Shown: piece after piece, positions 21,745 to 31,680 of the stretch
Layout: the number at the start of each line of letters is the position of its first letter
How positions within the stretch are numbered: position 1 is the first letter of the stretch
NCBI GenBank assembly: GCA_038503075.1
Contig: JBCAML010000023.1
Coordinates: 248,001 to 312,000 of the forward strand
Length of the DNA: 64,000 bases
Direction of reading: 5' to 3'
From: Gyromitra esculenta
Taxonomy: Eukaryota; Ascomycota; Pezizomycetes; Pezizales; Discinaceae
The notes under the pieces: model-generated
What the model saw: the letters and a program-made list of their open reading frames with translations, nothing else
What the model was told of the DNA's origin: nothing
Databases searched by the model: none
Position numbers and translations under genes: made by a program

Positions 21745-21955
21745 CATGGTCGAGATTCGGTGGTAGATGTGGTTGAGGAGTTTGTCTGGGTCTTTTCTTA
21801 CTTGTAAAGCATTGATAATCGGCTCGATTGGTGTCTTTTATTGGTGTCCAAAACTGGAATTTATCGGTAATACTCCAGTCTTGTATTTTGGAACGGATCT
21901 CGTCAAAAGTTGAAAAAATTTCACCAATACAGAAAACTGGACTTGGAGGAGCCAT

Positions 21956-22298
21956 TGAAATACACAGAAATTGCTTGGAATAGGCGAGAAATAGATGAAA
22001 CCGAGTGAGAAAATATGAGTACGAGAGAGTTTAAGTGGTAAACTAGGTAGGCCTGGGTGAAAGGTTCAGGTTTTGTAAACTAAAATCAAAGTATTGGTTA
22101 GTTTAAGATGGCACCGGGATTATTATAATTATTTATAGTAGTAATGAATCGTTCCTACTTACTTTTCAATTCACAAGTATCTGAATGTCCGGATACCATG
22201 AATAGGATTCATTGTTGTTGTTTTACCATTTCTAGCCTTTTTCCGTGTTGATATGACGCCAGTACCTAATTTCCGGTGACAGTGCACTGATATGTATT
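21956..22298. other. MULE 5' flank, no gene seen
   Basis: This should hold the MULE promoter and end, but no terminal inverted repeat matching the 12.8-kb side could be found. Confidence 0.3.
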
Positions 22299-22717
22299 TT
22301 TCATGGATAAAATCGGATAATGGGTTAGGACGATTGTGGGTAGTTACAAAGGATTTTCGTTGAGTATAATGGCTTTGTTGTTCGGTTATGTTTCGGTTGT
22401 TGTCAGATGGTTGTTTGTGTTACGAGAAAGCGGGGTATTTAAACGGAGGATTTTGGTCATTTTTGTTCTCTCTTTCTTTCTTCCTTAAGCAACGTTCTCA
22501 GTTTACTTCTGTTGTATTAGTTTAATACTATCTCGATTCTATCTCAGAATCCTTGCAGTCGCTGTCGCTGTGAAAACCCCCTCACTGAACTCGCCTTGAG
22601 TTCGACCCTGTAGGACCTGTAGAAACATCGTATACCTTATCGCTTGACCTTTTCGTTTAAGTAGCTCTGCTCACCTTCAGGGATACTGAAGGGCTTAAAC
22701 GAGGTCATACCGTGAGA
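22299..22717 (+). mobile_element. Solo LTR
   Basis: 419 bp, TTTCATGG to CCGTGAGA, GTATT duplicated at 22294-22298 and 22718-22722. It has a TATTTAAACGG TATA region, AAGCAACGTTCTC, the GGATA hairpin, and a perfect outer pair CGTTTAAG / CTTAAACG. Confidence 0.93.
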
Positions 22718-22774
22718 GTATTCCTCAATCTGGAAGGTAAATCCGCTGAAACCTTTAAATTCTTTGTTGTCCAG

Positions 22775-23365
22775 GTAACGAAACAGATTAAATCCACTCC
22801 GGGCTGTAGAAAAGGCCCAGATCTAACAACAAAACTAGTACAAGCTGAGGCCATCCGGTAGAAAAATAAAAATGATCTGGTAGCGAAAAAATTGTGATTG
22901 TATGGGCAGTGTCAGTGTTATTGAGCCCTGATGGCGAGTACCGCAAGTGTAGAAACAGGGCTGACTTTTCTGGAAATCTGGCTCGGCAGCGAAACACATC
23001 GGCAGCGAAACAAAAGCCCGGCAGCGAAACAAAAGCGGAAGTTTAGGCCATAACATTCTAGCAATGAAGTTAGTATATAGAATGTAGACAGGTTTGGGGT
23101 AGCTTTTCCTGCAAAATGAGCCTGCTTGGCAGCGAAACAAACTGGTAGCGAAACATATCAGAACCGAAACAAGTGCAGCAGTGAGGCTATAGCCTGAGTA
23201 GACACCTGTAGATGGGGTTAGAATCTGCAAAGCATAAGTAGAATTGGAGGTAGACTTTTCTACATAATAGATCTGGTTTAGCAGCGAAACAAATACGCAG
23301 CGAAACAACCTCACAGCGAAACAGCCCCGCAGCGAAACAAGCCTGCAGCGAAACAAACTGGTAGT
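22775..23365 (-). repeat. Dispersed AGCGAAACA repeat cluster
   Basis: About a dozen copies of GCAGCGAAACA or close variants occur at irregular intervals (for example around 22985, 23005, 23025, 23130, 23285, 23300, 23315, 23330, 23345). On the minus strand an open frame reads repeated LFRC/SLRC phrases across them, but no family is recognisable. Confidence 0.65.
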
Positions 23366-23639
23366 CTGAGCTGTAAACAGATTGGAGATGATGTATCTGC
23401 AGTTGTTGTGAGGCTTATTCCAAAAAGATGATGGTGGTTCAGCCAGGCTGTGGTTCAGGTAGGAGGTCTCAGGTGATGCATTAGCTCATGGTATGTAGTA
23501 GTGTTCCACACCCGTTGCATGGTATTTTGAACGTTCGCCCTATTTCCTATTTCTTGCCACTAAGTCCTGACCCCTCGTGCTCTCCAGGACCCCATCACCT
23601 GCCTCCATGCTCGACGAATAGACGAACTCGCTTGCTTTC

Positions 23640-23760
23640 CTACAGGCTTTCGACCCCCCCAACTGCCAGCTAGGAGCGAGCTTTCGACCACCCCCCTAGG
23701 AGCGAGCTATTGACCCCCAAGACTGCCTGCCAGGAGCGAGCTTTAGAGCCTTCCTACTGC
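23640..23760. repeat. Short tandem repeat with AGGAGCGAGCT units
   Basis: Three to four units of AGGAGCGAGCTTTCGACC type. It resembles, reversed, the GAGCTTGCT/CTCGCT minisatellite at 54355-54885. Confidence 0.55.
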
Positions 23761-23934
23761 CTGCTTGCGACGCGCGTGTGCTTGCTGTCGTGTGGAAGAT
23801 GCTGCATAGCAGGAGAGAGCCAGTACATAAATAATGCGAATAGGGTACCTGTAGACATAGAAGCCTGTACAGCCGTGTAAGAAAAGTCCTGGCACCCCCG
23901 CCTCGCTTCGTGACAACCACCATCACCATGGCTC

Positions 23935-24348
23935 TTTCACGGATATAAAGGAGTAATCGGGTCAAGGATATTGTTGGGGTTGCGGCTTTCGGTTTAGGAT
24001 TATAATGTCATTGTGTTTCGGTTGTCTTCGGTTATTTCTTAGTTATGAGTCATAGGGGTCGAAAAGCGGGGTATTTAAGAGATGGATCTTTGTCGCTTGT
24101 GTTCTTTCTTTCTTCCTTAAGCAACGTTCTCGTTTACCTTCTTCTGTATTTGTCGGAATATTATCTCGGTTCTACCTCAGAACCCTCGCTGTCGCTGTCC
24201 ACTTCGCTGCACTTATCTCACCTCGAGATAAACCCTTCGTAGAACTTGTAGAAACGCTGCACTCCTCGAACGAGTTAGTTCCTCGCTTAAGTAGCACTGC
24301 TCACCTTCAGGGATACTGAAGGGCTTAACGAGGGACTGAACCGTGAGA
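23935..24348 (+). repeat. 5' LTR of element C
   Basis: 414 bp, TTTCACGG to CCGTGAGA. TATTTAAG is at 24072-24079, the presumed mRNA start AAGCAACGT at 24119-24127, and the U5 hairpin at 24274-24341. Confidence 0.93.
24274..24341 (+). ncRNA. U5 structured RNA element, element C
   Basis: Outer stem GTTAGTTCCTCG.TTAAG with CTTAACGAGGGACTGAAC, constant bulge TAGCACTGCTCA, inner stem CCTTCAG / CTGAAGG and GGATA loop. It lies immediately 5' of the LTR end and primer-binding site. Confidence 0.75.
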
Positions 24349-24422
24349 TTACGTTGCTTCCATCATCTACACCTTCTACCCCTCGATCCAAGTAACGAAC
24401 ATTCCCTCCGTCCAAACTCATC

Positions 24423-25754
24423 ATGGAAGGAGCCGCTGTCACCACAAAACGCTTCCCCACCAGAGAAGCTTTCGCCCAAGCGTACCGAGAAGACCCGGCA
24501 GAGAAGCTTTCGCCCAAGCGTACCGAGAAGACCCGGCAGAGCTATATAACGAGCTCAGAGACCTTAACCAAGCCCTTGAGGACCAAATCGATGTCCTCCA
24601 AGAAAGCGAGCGAGAGAATGAGGTCAAACTCAACACGGCTCGCATTCAGACGGATAACGCCCTCCGACATGCTACCGAACAAGACCAACGTGTCACGGAA
24701 GCAGCCAATTTGATCGCCCGGCTACGGCAAGAACGGAACGAGGCTCGCGCCACCGCTCAAGCACCCCCCGCTCCCCCAAACCTCAGTGCCACCCCACCAC
24801 CATCCACGAACTCCCATCGCTCAGAGCGCATGCCAGATCCCGAGAAATTCGATGGATCTAGAGCTAAGCTACCCGGTTTCATACTCCAGTTACGCTCCAA
24901 ACTCACGGTCAATCGGGACCGCTTTGCAAATGAAACCACAATGATCCTCTATACAATCAATCGATTGGAAGGAGCCGCTTTGGAGCAAGTCCGCCACACA
25001 GTTCTTCCCTCAGGCCTCACCACCTGGACCAGCGCTGAACAACTAATCACTGCACTGGAAACGGCATTTGGAGACCCCGACCCCACCGGCACCGCCCGAC
25101 GAGAGTTACACCAGCTTCGTCAAGGCAAACGGGACTTCTCAGCGTACCTGGCAGATTTTCAAAGAATCATGGGACAACTTAATTTCGATGAAAACTCGAA
25201 AATGGATGCCCTTGAACATGGCATGTCCGAGGAATTGAAAGAAGCCATGGTTTTCGCCCCCGCCGTCCCCACGAACCTTAATGACACAATTCTCACCCTT
25301 ACCCGCATGGATAACCGTATCCGAGCCCGTAAGGCAGAAAAACGAGGAAACACCCGCGATACCATGGGACAATTCAGTGCCCCCCCTGCCTTCTCCCCTG
25401 CCTCCTCTTTTACACCCGGAGGATTGGCACCTATGGACCTATCCTTTGGCCGAACTAGCAATCTCCCTCGCCCTCCTCAAGACCAAAGGTATACCATCGT
25501 TAACGGAAGACGGAAGCTCTCAGAGGAGGAAAAACAGTGGCGCCGCTCCACTGGGAAATGTATGTTCTGCGCTGCACCCAACCACTCCTACGCCAGCTGC
25601 CCCTCAGCTCCAAAGAAACCCGCCATGAGGAGATCTACAAATCTCGCCAATGCTCCCACTCCCCGCCTCCTCCGCTCGCCAACTTCCCCCTCCTCCGTTG
25701 CCTCCACAGTTCTTTGCTATCGATGCACCTGGTGCTTCTGAGGAGGCTTTAAAC
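24423..25754 (+). pseudogene. Gag of element C, frameshifted by a 38-bp tandem duplication
   Basis: Starts MEGAAVTTKRFPTREAF, the same start as element D and different from A and B. A perfect 38-bp tandem duplication (24464-24501 and 24502-24539) shifts the frame. The rest is open from about 24540: coiled coil, RMPDPEKFDGSRAKLPGF, HQLRQGKRDFSAYL, and CCHC knuckle CMFCAAPNHSYASC. A second frameshift near 25640 precedes the end. The slippery TTTAAAC is at 25748-25754, but the following TAG of the other copies is changed. Confidence 0.87.
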
Positions 25755-25867
25755 TCATTTCACCAAAGTCGACCAGTGACCCTGCTTCAGTCCCTTTTTC
25801 TTTACCTTTGTCTGCGTTTTCCATCTCGGGGTTTCAGTATCGGATATCTGCATGGAGGATCAGCTGG

Positions 25868-26276
25868 TCTCAAGGAGTGGGTTTCTTGTCAAGCTCTCAA
25901 GTATCCCTTGAGATGAGCAGTGCTACTTGAGTAGGAAACCAACAGCGAGAGTGTATACGGAGATTCTACAGGCTCTACGAGGCGGTCAAGTTATGATGAC
26001 TTGAGAACAGCGACAGCGGCGGGTTACGAGGTGTAACCGAGGATTGTATTGTGAAATACACGAGTAAACAATAGAAGACGTTGCTTAAAGAAAGAAGAAG
26101 GAAAAGTACAAGATGAGGGGAAACCCCTTCGCTTATATACCACGTTCCAACTCTTTCGATGACAAAGACATGACTCATTGTAACGAGAAACTCATGGAAA
26201 CACAAAGAACAACAACGAAACCTGACAACCGTGTACCCATGTACCTAGCCGATCAACATAACAACTATCCATGAAA
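25868..26276 (-). repeat. 3' LTR of element B
   Basis: 409 bp, plus-strand ends TCTCAAGG and CCATGAAA. It carries TATATAAG, AAGCAACGTCTTC and the hairpin CTCAAG-GGATA-CTTGAG in sense orientation. Confidence 0.92.
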
Positions 26277-26287
26277 GTAGCCCCCCC

Positions 26288-29200
26288 TCATAGCCGTGAG
26301 CTCCTGCGAACACTAATCACCCTTTCCCTTGGTTTATCCGGATATCGTTGGTGGAAAGAATCTACGGCTTTCGTCTCCTCATGGTATTCCGCAGGCTCCC
26401 AAGTGGGTAATGCGTAGCCAGTCCATTCGACCAAGTATTGAAGTTTTCCGCGGTGTAAACGGGAATCCAAGATTGCTTCGACAAGGTATTCCTCATGGTC
26501 GTTAACTTGAACGGGTGGGGGCGGCGTGATAACCTGACCGGGAAGTGGGTCATTGGGAGCTGCTTTGATCAACGAGACGTGGAACACGGGGTGATACTTC
26601 ATTGATCTTGGGAGGTCAATTTCGTAGGCGTGAGCTGAAATAACACGTTTTACCGGGAAAGGGCCACTCCATTTCCAATCCAACTTCCTTGAATTCCGCG
26701 TTGTCCTCATGTTCTTCATTGACACAAATACTTCGTCTTTTTCCCTGAACATTGGAGCGGGTGTACGGTGTCGATTTGCACTTGACTCGAAGGTGTCCTG
26801 GGCTGTCCTCATCTGTACTCGGAGGAAGTCTCTAAGCTCTTCCATCTTGGAAGCGAAACCATCAGCATCGAGAGTCTGGGGAGAGCGGTCATTAGGGACG
26901 ATTGAGGTGTCGAAGCGGGGGTGATAGCCATAATTCGCAAAGAAGGGCGTAGCCTTGGTACTTGCAGATTCCTGGTTATTGGCAGCGAATTCAGCGATGG
27001 GTAACCATTTTGACCAGTCGTCTTGTTGGTAGGAAACATAACAACGGAGGTATTGTTCCATTACGGCGTTGAGTCGTTCAGTTTGTCCATCGGTTTCCGG
27101 GTGGAAGGAGGTAGACATGCGGGCGGCAATATTCAAACGCTGGCAGAGGTGCTTCCAAAACTTTGCGGTGAACTGTGTCCCTCTGTCAGAAGTAATATGG
27201 GAGGGAAGTCCATGGAGTTTCCAGACGTTTTGGAGGTATAACTCGGCGGTTTGTTCGGCGTTAACGGTGGTATTGCACGGGATAAGGTGCCGCATCTTCG
27301 AAAGTCGATCCACGATGACCATAATAGCATCAAAGCCATTAGATTCCGGGAGGCCAGTGACGAAGTCCATCGACAGTTCTTCCCAAGGGCAATTAGGGAT
27401 TGGAAGAGGTTTTAGAACGCCATGGGTGCCAAGGGTACTTGGTTTGGCTCGTCAGCATATATGGCAGTTTCAAGTATAGCGTCTGATATACTCTTTCATT
27501 TTTGGCCAATAGAAGTGTCTAGAGATGAGCTCAAAGGATTTTTCACATCTTGGGTGGCCGGCAGAGGAGGCATCATGATGTCATTGGAGGATGAGGAGAC
27601 AGAGGGGGTCATAGTCAGGGATATAAAGCTTTTGTCTGTAGAAAAGGCGGCCATTTGTTTCGCACACTCGCCTAAGGTAATTTCCTTAGACTGACGTTCG
27701 CCGTTCCTGAGTGCTAGAAGGATTTTTTGTGGGAACGGGTCAGCATTGTATCCATGATTCATTAAAGTTTCAAGGGTGGCATCCAATTCAGCGGGTTCAT
27801 TTGATAAAGAACCCGAAAACAAACTTAGCTTGGGGTCCAAATTCTTTTCCTTCAAGACTACTTGGTGCTGGTGTTGTAGTCTTTCATCCCCTTCTTCAGG
27901 GAGATCTCCTGATCTCCGAGTCAGTGCATCTGGTTTTCCTCCTTGTACTCCTGGTCTGTACGTAATGACAAAATCGAAACGTGAGAGGTATTCAGCCCAT
28001 CTGACTTGTCGTCGATTAAGTTGCTTGGTGGTCATGAAGTATTCCAAGTTCTTATGGTCGGTAATAACAGAGATGGGTAGTTCAGAACCTTCAAGTTCTG
28101 GCCTCCATTCCTCGAAGCATCGGATAATTGCTAGAAGTTCTTTGTCATAGATCTCATAGTTGCATTCGGCAGGTGAATGCTTCTTGGAGAAAAATGCCAC
28201 AGGATGGAGCACACCATTATCATCAAGTTGGGAGAGAACACCACCGGAAACGAAGTCAGAAGCGTCAGATTCCACAAAGATCTTTTTTCGTGGATCAAAG
28301 TGGACGAGTACAGGGGCTTTAGTGAATGCCTCTTTTAGGGCTTCGAAGGCGAGTTCTGCTTCAACTGTCCATTCGAAGATGATGCCTTTTTTAGTAAAGG
28401 CAGTAAGGGGGGCGGCCAGGCGGGAGAATCCCAAGATGAATCGTCGATAGAAGTTTGCAAAGCCGAGGAAGGCTTGAACGTCTTTGACACATTTTGGGCG
28501 GTTCCATTCTCGTACGGCTTTGAGTTTATCCTCGTCCATCTTGATTCCTTCGGGTGTGAGGATTAGTCCGAGGTACTTTATGGATTGGACATGGAATTCA
28601 CACTTCTCGGGTTTGAGAAGTATGTTATTGGCTTTTAAGGCATCAAGGACTTGTCGGACATGGGTCTTGTGTTCGGCGAGGGTATCGCTATAGATCAGGA
28701 TATCATCGAGGTAAGCCGTGCAAAAAAGGTCTAAGTATTCTCGGAGAGAATCATTGACAAAGCGCTGGAAGGTACCGGGAGCATTGGTGAGGCCGAATGG
28801 CATAACCATGTATTCGTAAAGGCCATAACGAGTCCTAAAAGCGGTCTTCCATTCTTCTCCTTCTGCGATACGGATTTGATGAAATCCGTCCCGGAGGTCT
28901 AGCTTGGAATACCATTGTGCTTTAGCGAGGCGATCTAGGGTCTCTTTAACGAGCGGGGAGGTGTATCGGTCTTTGACAGTAAGAGCATTAAGTCCTCGGT
29001 AGTCCACACAGAGGCGTAGGGATCCGTCGGGTTTGGCGGCAAAGAGAACTGGGGAACCGGCGGGAGACGAACTGGTACGGATAAATCCTTTCTCCAGGTT
29101 GTCCTCGATGTACTTCTTAAGAACTAGAAGTTCCTCTCGTGACATGCTGTAGAGTGGGCCGAATGGGGGTTCCTTGCCTTCTTGGAGGGTGATACGGTGG

Positions 29201-29950
29201 TCATAGGGACGGCGAGGGGGGAGTCCTTGGGCTTTGGCTTTGTCAAACATGTCCAGGTATTCATGGTATTCTGCAGGTATTTGTTGCCTCCATTCCTCTT
29301 TAGTAGTTTTGCTATCAAGGACCTTATTTATCTCATATAGAGACATCGAGTAGACCTGGATACCTTTTCTTCGGGCCAGCATGCGAAAACTGGCGGCACC
29401 AATGAAGGCAGCATTAAGCTTGGCTGGAGGTGGGATGGCGGCAGCAGAGACAATGGGTTGCTTAGGAGCGCAGTGGGTGGTGCAGAATTCAGCGTTGAAT
29501 TCAATGCTTTTGTTGGCGAATTGCAAGTGAACGTCGTGGAGGTTCATCCATGGAATACCAAGTACTAGGGGGTAGTGACCTAGTTTGGTGACAAAAAAAG
29601 GGGCCTTCTCGTTATGTTGTTGTATGGAAAGCTCCAAGTGACAAAGATCGGTAATATCTCCTGAGGCAATTGTTCGGCCATCAATGACTTCTAATTGGCG
29701 AGGGGTTTTAAGGGGAGATAATGGTAGGGAATGGTGACGCACGAATTTTTCATCAATGAAAGCGAACCCTGAGGCTCCAGTGTCAAGAAGTGCGTGTGTT
29801 TTTATGATTTTATTTTGGTGGGAAAGGCTACACGAAATTACAAAATGTTCCCCATCCAAATTATCCTCCACACACACATCCGACACCGAAAACCCAGAGA
29901 TAGAAAACGCTGACAAGGGAGAAAAATGAACCAGAGCAGGGTCACAAGGC
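26288..29950 (-). pseudogene. Pol of element B
   Basis: Protease ([16 protein letters not shown]), RT (YLDDILIYS), and RNase H ([12 protein letters not shown]) are in one frame from about 29916 to 27690, where a single-base indel shifts the frame before the integrase zinc finger. The integrase knuckle carries two TGA codons where element A has CGA (RYT-stop-NCHIC-stop-RA near 27475). The integrase core ([16 protein letters not shown]) and chromodomain (EEYLVEAILDSRLHRGKLQY) are open again to the SSRL stop at 26288. Confidence 0.92.
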
Positions 29951-29973
29951 GACTCTGGTTGAACTAGTTTAAA
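29929..29973 (-). promoter_or_regulatory. Gag-pol -1 ribosomal frameshift signal, element B
   Basis: T TTA AAC at 29973-29967 (minus strand), gag TAG next, then stem AACCAGAG / CTCTGGTT after a six-base spacer. Gag and pol phases differ by -1. Confidence 0.85.
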
Positions 29974-31211
29974 GACTCAACTGAGTCTGTTGCATCAAAA
30001 GCAGAAAAGCGAGGTGGCAGAGGCGGTGGAAAAACGGATGGAGCAGGAGGGGCGGCGGCGGCATTGGTAACAGCTCCCCTCATAGCAGGCCTCTTGGAGG
30101 CGGAGGGGCAATTGGAGAAGATATGTCCTTCCCCAGCACAGAACAGGCAGCGGTTATTAGTCTGTCTCCACGATTTTTCTTCGGGAGACAGCTTTCTTCT
30201 CCCGTTGATCTGAACATATCGTTGTTCAGGGGCAGGGCGAGAGCTAGAGGTACGGCCGAAAGAGAGATCCATGGGTGCAAGTCCTCCAGGTGCGAAAGAG
30301 GAAGAGGCAGGAGTGAAGGCGGCGGGAGCGGCGGAGGGGGCGGTGAATTGTCCCATGGTGTTACGGGCAGAATTTTTCTTTTCTTCTCTTCTTGCTCGGA
30401 TACGATTATCTAGGCGAAGGAGGAAGGAGCAAAGGGAGGTGAAGGTGGTGGGGAAGTCGGCAACAGTCACTACGGCTTCTTTTAGCTCGTCCGACATTCC
30501 GAATTCCAGGGCGTCATTCTTTGCTGATTCATCGTAGTTTAACCGTCCCATGATTCGTTGGAAATCCGCGAGATAGGCGGAGAAATCCCGTTTCCCTTGT
30601 CGGAGCTGGTGCAGTTCGCGGCGGGCGGTACCCATAGGATCAGGGTCGCCGAAGGCAGTCTCCAAGGCGGCGATCAATTCGGCGGCGTTGTTCCAGGTGG
30701 TGGTCCCGTCAGGGAGGACAGAGTGGCGGATCTGCTCGAGGGCAGCTCCTTCAAGGCGACTGATAGCATACAATATCATATTGTTGCTATTGGAAAAGCG
30801 GTCGGCATTGACCGAGAGTTTTGACCGGAGTTGTAGAACGAACCCGGGGAGTTTGTCGCGGGACCCATTGAATTTATCTGGGTCGGGCATTTTGTCCGAT
30901 CGGCCTCCTTGTGTATGAGCTGGAGGCGGTGGTGGTGAGGGCGCAGGTGGTGGAGGAGCAGAGTTGAGAAGGCGAGCGACTTCTGCCTCAGCTGCTTGTA
31001 GTTGGGATTGGCAAGTGTTGAACCTTGCCGTCATATTGTTCCTTTCTTGAGTGGCTTCCTCAAGCTGAAGGTCTGCGTAGGTGAGGTTGTCTACCCGCTG
31101 TTGATAATGCGAGCGGATTTCCTCATAAGCGGAGGCGAGGTCTGCGTTGGCGGCGGCCTGGAAGTTCTCAAATGTGGGGAAGGTCCAGGGGGCGGGGGCG
31201 GGGTTGCTCAT
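29964..31211 (-). CDS. Gag of element B
   Basis: Open for 415 codons from MSNPAPAPWTFPTF at 31211 to ESLN-stop; a frame open further upstream enters the primer-binding site and is not used. Residues 20-75 look coiled-coil (DNLTYADLQLEEATQERNN), followed by a Pro-rich linker, the capsid-like MPDPDKFNGSRDKLPGF block, HQLRQGKRDFSAYLADFQRI, and a CCHC knuckle CLFCAGEGHIFSNC. It appears intact. Gag should assemble the cytoplasmic virus-like particle and bind the RNA. Confidence 0.9.
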   Translation of the reverse strand: MSNPAPAPWTFPTFENFQAAANADLASAYEEIRSHYQQRVDNLTYADLQLEEATQERNNMTARFNTCQSQLQAAEAEVARLLNSAPPPPAPSPPPPPAHTQGGRSDKMPDPDKFNGSRDKLPGFVLQLRSKLSVNADRFSNSNNMILYAISRLEGAALEQIRHSVLPDGTTTWNNAAELIAALETAFGDPDPMGTARRELHQLRQGKRDFSAYLADFQRIMGRLNYDESAKNDALEFGMSDELKEAVVTVADFPTTFTSLCSFLLRLDNRIRARREEKKNSARNTMGQFTAPSAAPAAFTPASSSFAPGGLAPMDLSFGRTSSSRPAPEQRYVQINGRRKLSPEEKSWRQTNNRCLFCAGEGHIFSNCPSASKRPAMRGAVTNAAAAPPAPSVFPPPLPPRFSAFDATDSVESLN

Positions 31212-31271
31212 GATGACTCTTGGTTGGGGGGGGGGAGCGGGGTAGAGGGTGTAGATTAGGAAGCAACGTAA

Positions 31272-31680
31272 TCTCAAGGAGTGGGTTTCTTGTCAAGCTC
31301 TCAAGTATCCCTTGAGATGAGCAGTGCTACTTGAGTAGGAAACCAACAGCGAGAGTGTATACGGAGATTCTACAGGCTCTACGAGGCGGTCAAGTTATGA
31401 TGACTTGAGGACAGCGACAGCGATGAGTTACGAGGTGTAACTGAGGATTGTATTGTAGAATACACGAGTAAACAATAGAAGACGTTGCTTAAGGAAAGAA
31501 GAAGGAAAAGTACAAGATGAGGGGAAATCCCTTCGCTTATATACCATATTCCAACTCTTTCGATGACAAAGACATGACTCATTGTAACGAGAAACTCATG
31601 GAAACACAAAGAACAACAACGAAACCTGACCACCGTGTACCCATATATCCAGCCGATCAACATAACAACCATCCATGAAA
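31272..31680 (-). repeat. 5' LTR of element B
   Basis: 409-bp partner of 25868-26276. The sense-strand U5 hairpin is at 31344-31284. Confidence 0.92.
31284..31344 (-). ncRNA. U5 structured RNA element, element B
   Basis: Outer stem GGTTTC..CTCAAG with CTTGA..GAAACC, bulge TAGCACTGCTCA, inner stem CTCAAG / CTTGAG, loop GGATA. The inner stem differs from A, C and D at paired positions. Confidence 0.72.

Larger units (their letters stand above)
12899..21955 (-). pseudogene. MULE (Mutator-like) transposase, split by gypsy element A and by a nested LTR
   Basis: The start codon is at 21955-21953 (MAPPSPVFCIGEIFSTFDEI). After about 70 codons the frame is cut by element A (15478-21744, duplication CATGG) and resumes in frame at 15477. 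The catalytic domain is seen as FIAVDGTFCKARHIQ (first Asp), VISDRDKGL (second Asp), a CCFH motif, and NIVESLNSSL (Glu). A SWIM zinc finger (CTCTHF...IPCSH) and an AT-hook-like RRMPGRPKKKR follow. The end is a CCHC knuckle, RCGSCRQAGHNSRRC, itself cut by the LTR 12956-13799 after its first half; the stop is at 12901-12899. The whole would be about 640 residues, normal for MULE transposases. Besides the insertions there is a TAA where CAA is expected (14690-14688) and a frameshift near 14195, so it is inactive. No terminal inverted repeats were found. Confidence 0.9.
25868..31680 (-). mobile_element. Gypsy element B, inserted in element C
   Basis: 409-bp LTRs 25868-26276 and 31272-31680 differ at roughly 15 positions, mostly transitions. 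GCTGG is duplicated at 25863-25867 and 31681-31685, and element D shows the uninterrupted sequence (ATCAGTTGGATGGGG). Primer-binding site 31271-31259 (minus strand) and polypurine tract GAGGGGGGGCTAC at 26289-26277. It is closely related to element A. Confidence 0.93.

Noticed and set aside
22835..23356. A 173-codon minus-strand gene
   Set aside because: It is produced by the AGCGAAACA repeats and lacks a start context or recognisable domain.
24274..24341. A self-cleaving ribozyme (hammerhead type) in the LTR hairpin
   Set aside because: The conserved hammerhead core (CUGANGA, GAAA) is absent; the constant bulge TAGCACTGCTCA and GGATA loop do not fit twister or HDV layouts I know.
24349..24361. 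A tRNA-primed primer-binding site
   Set aside because: The site does not begin with TGG and instead complements the LTR's own AAGCAACGT.
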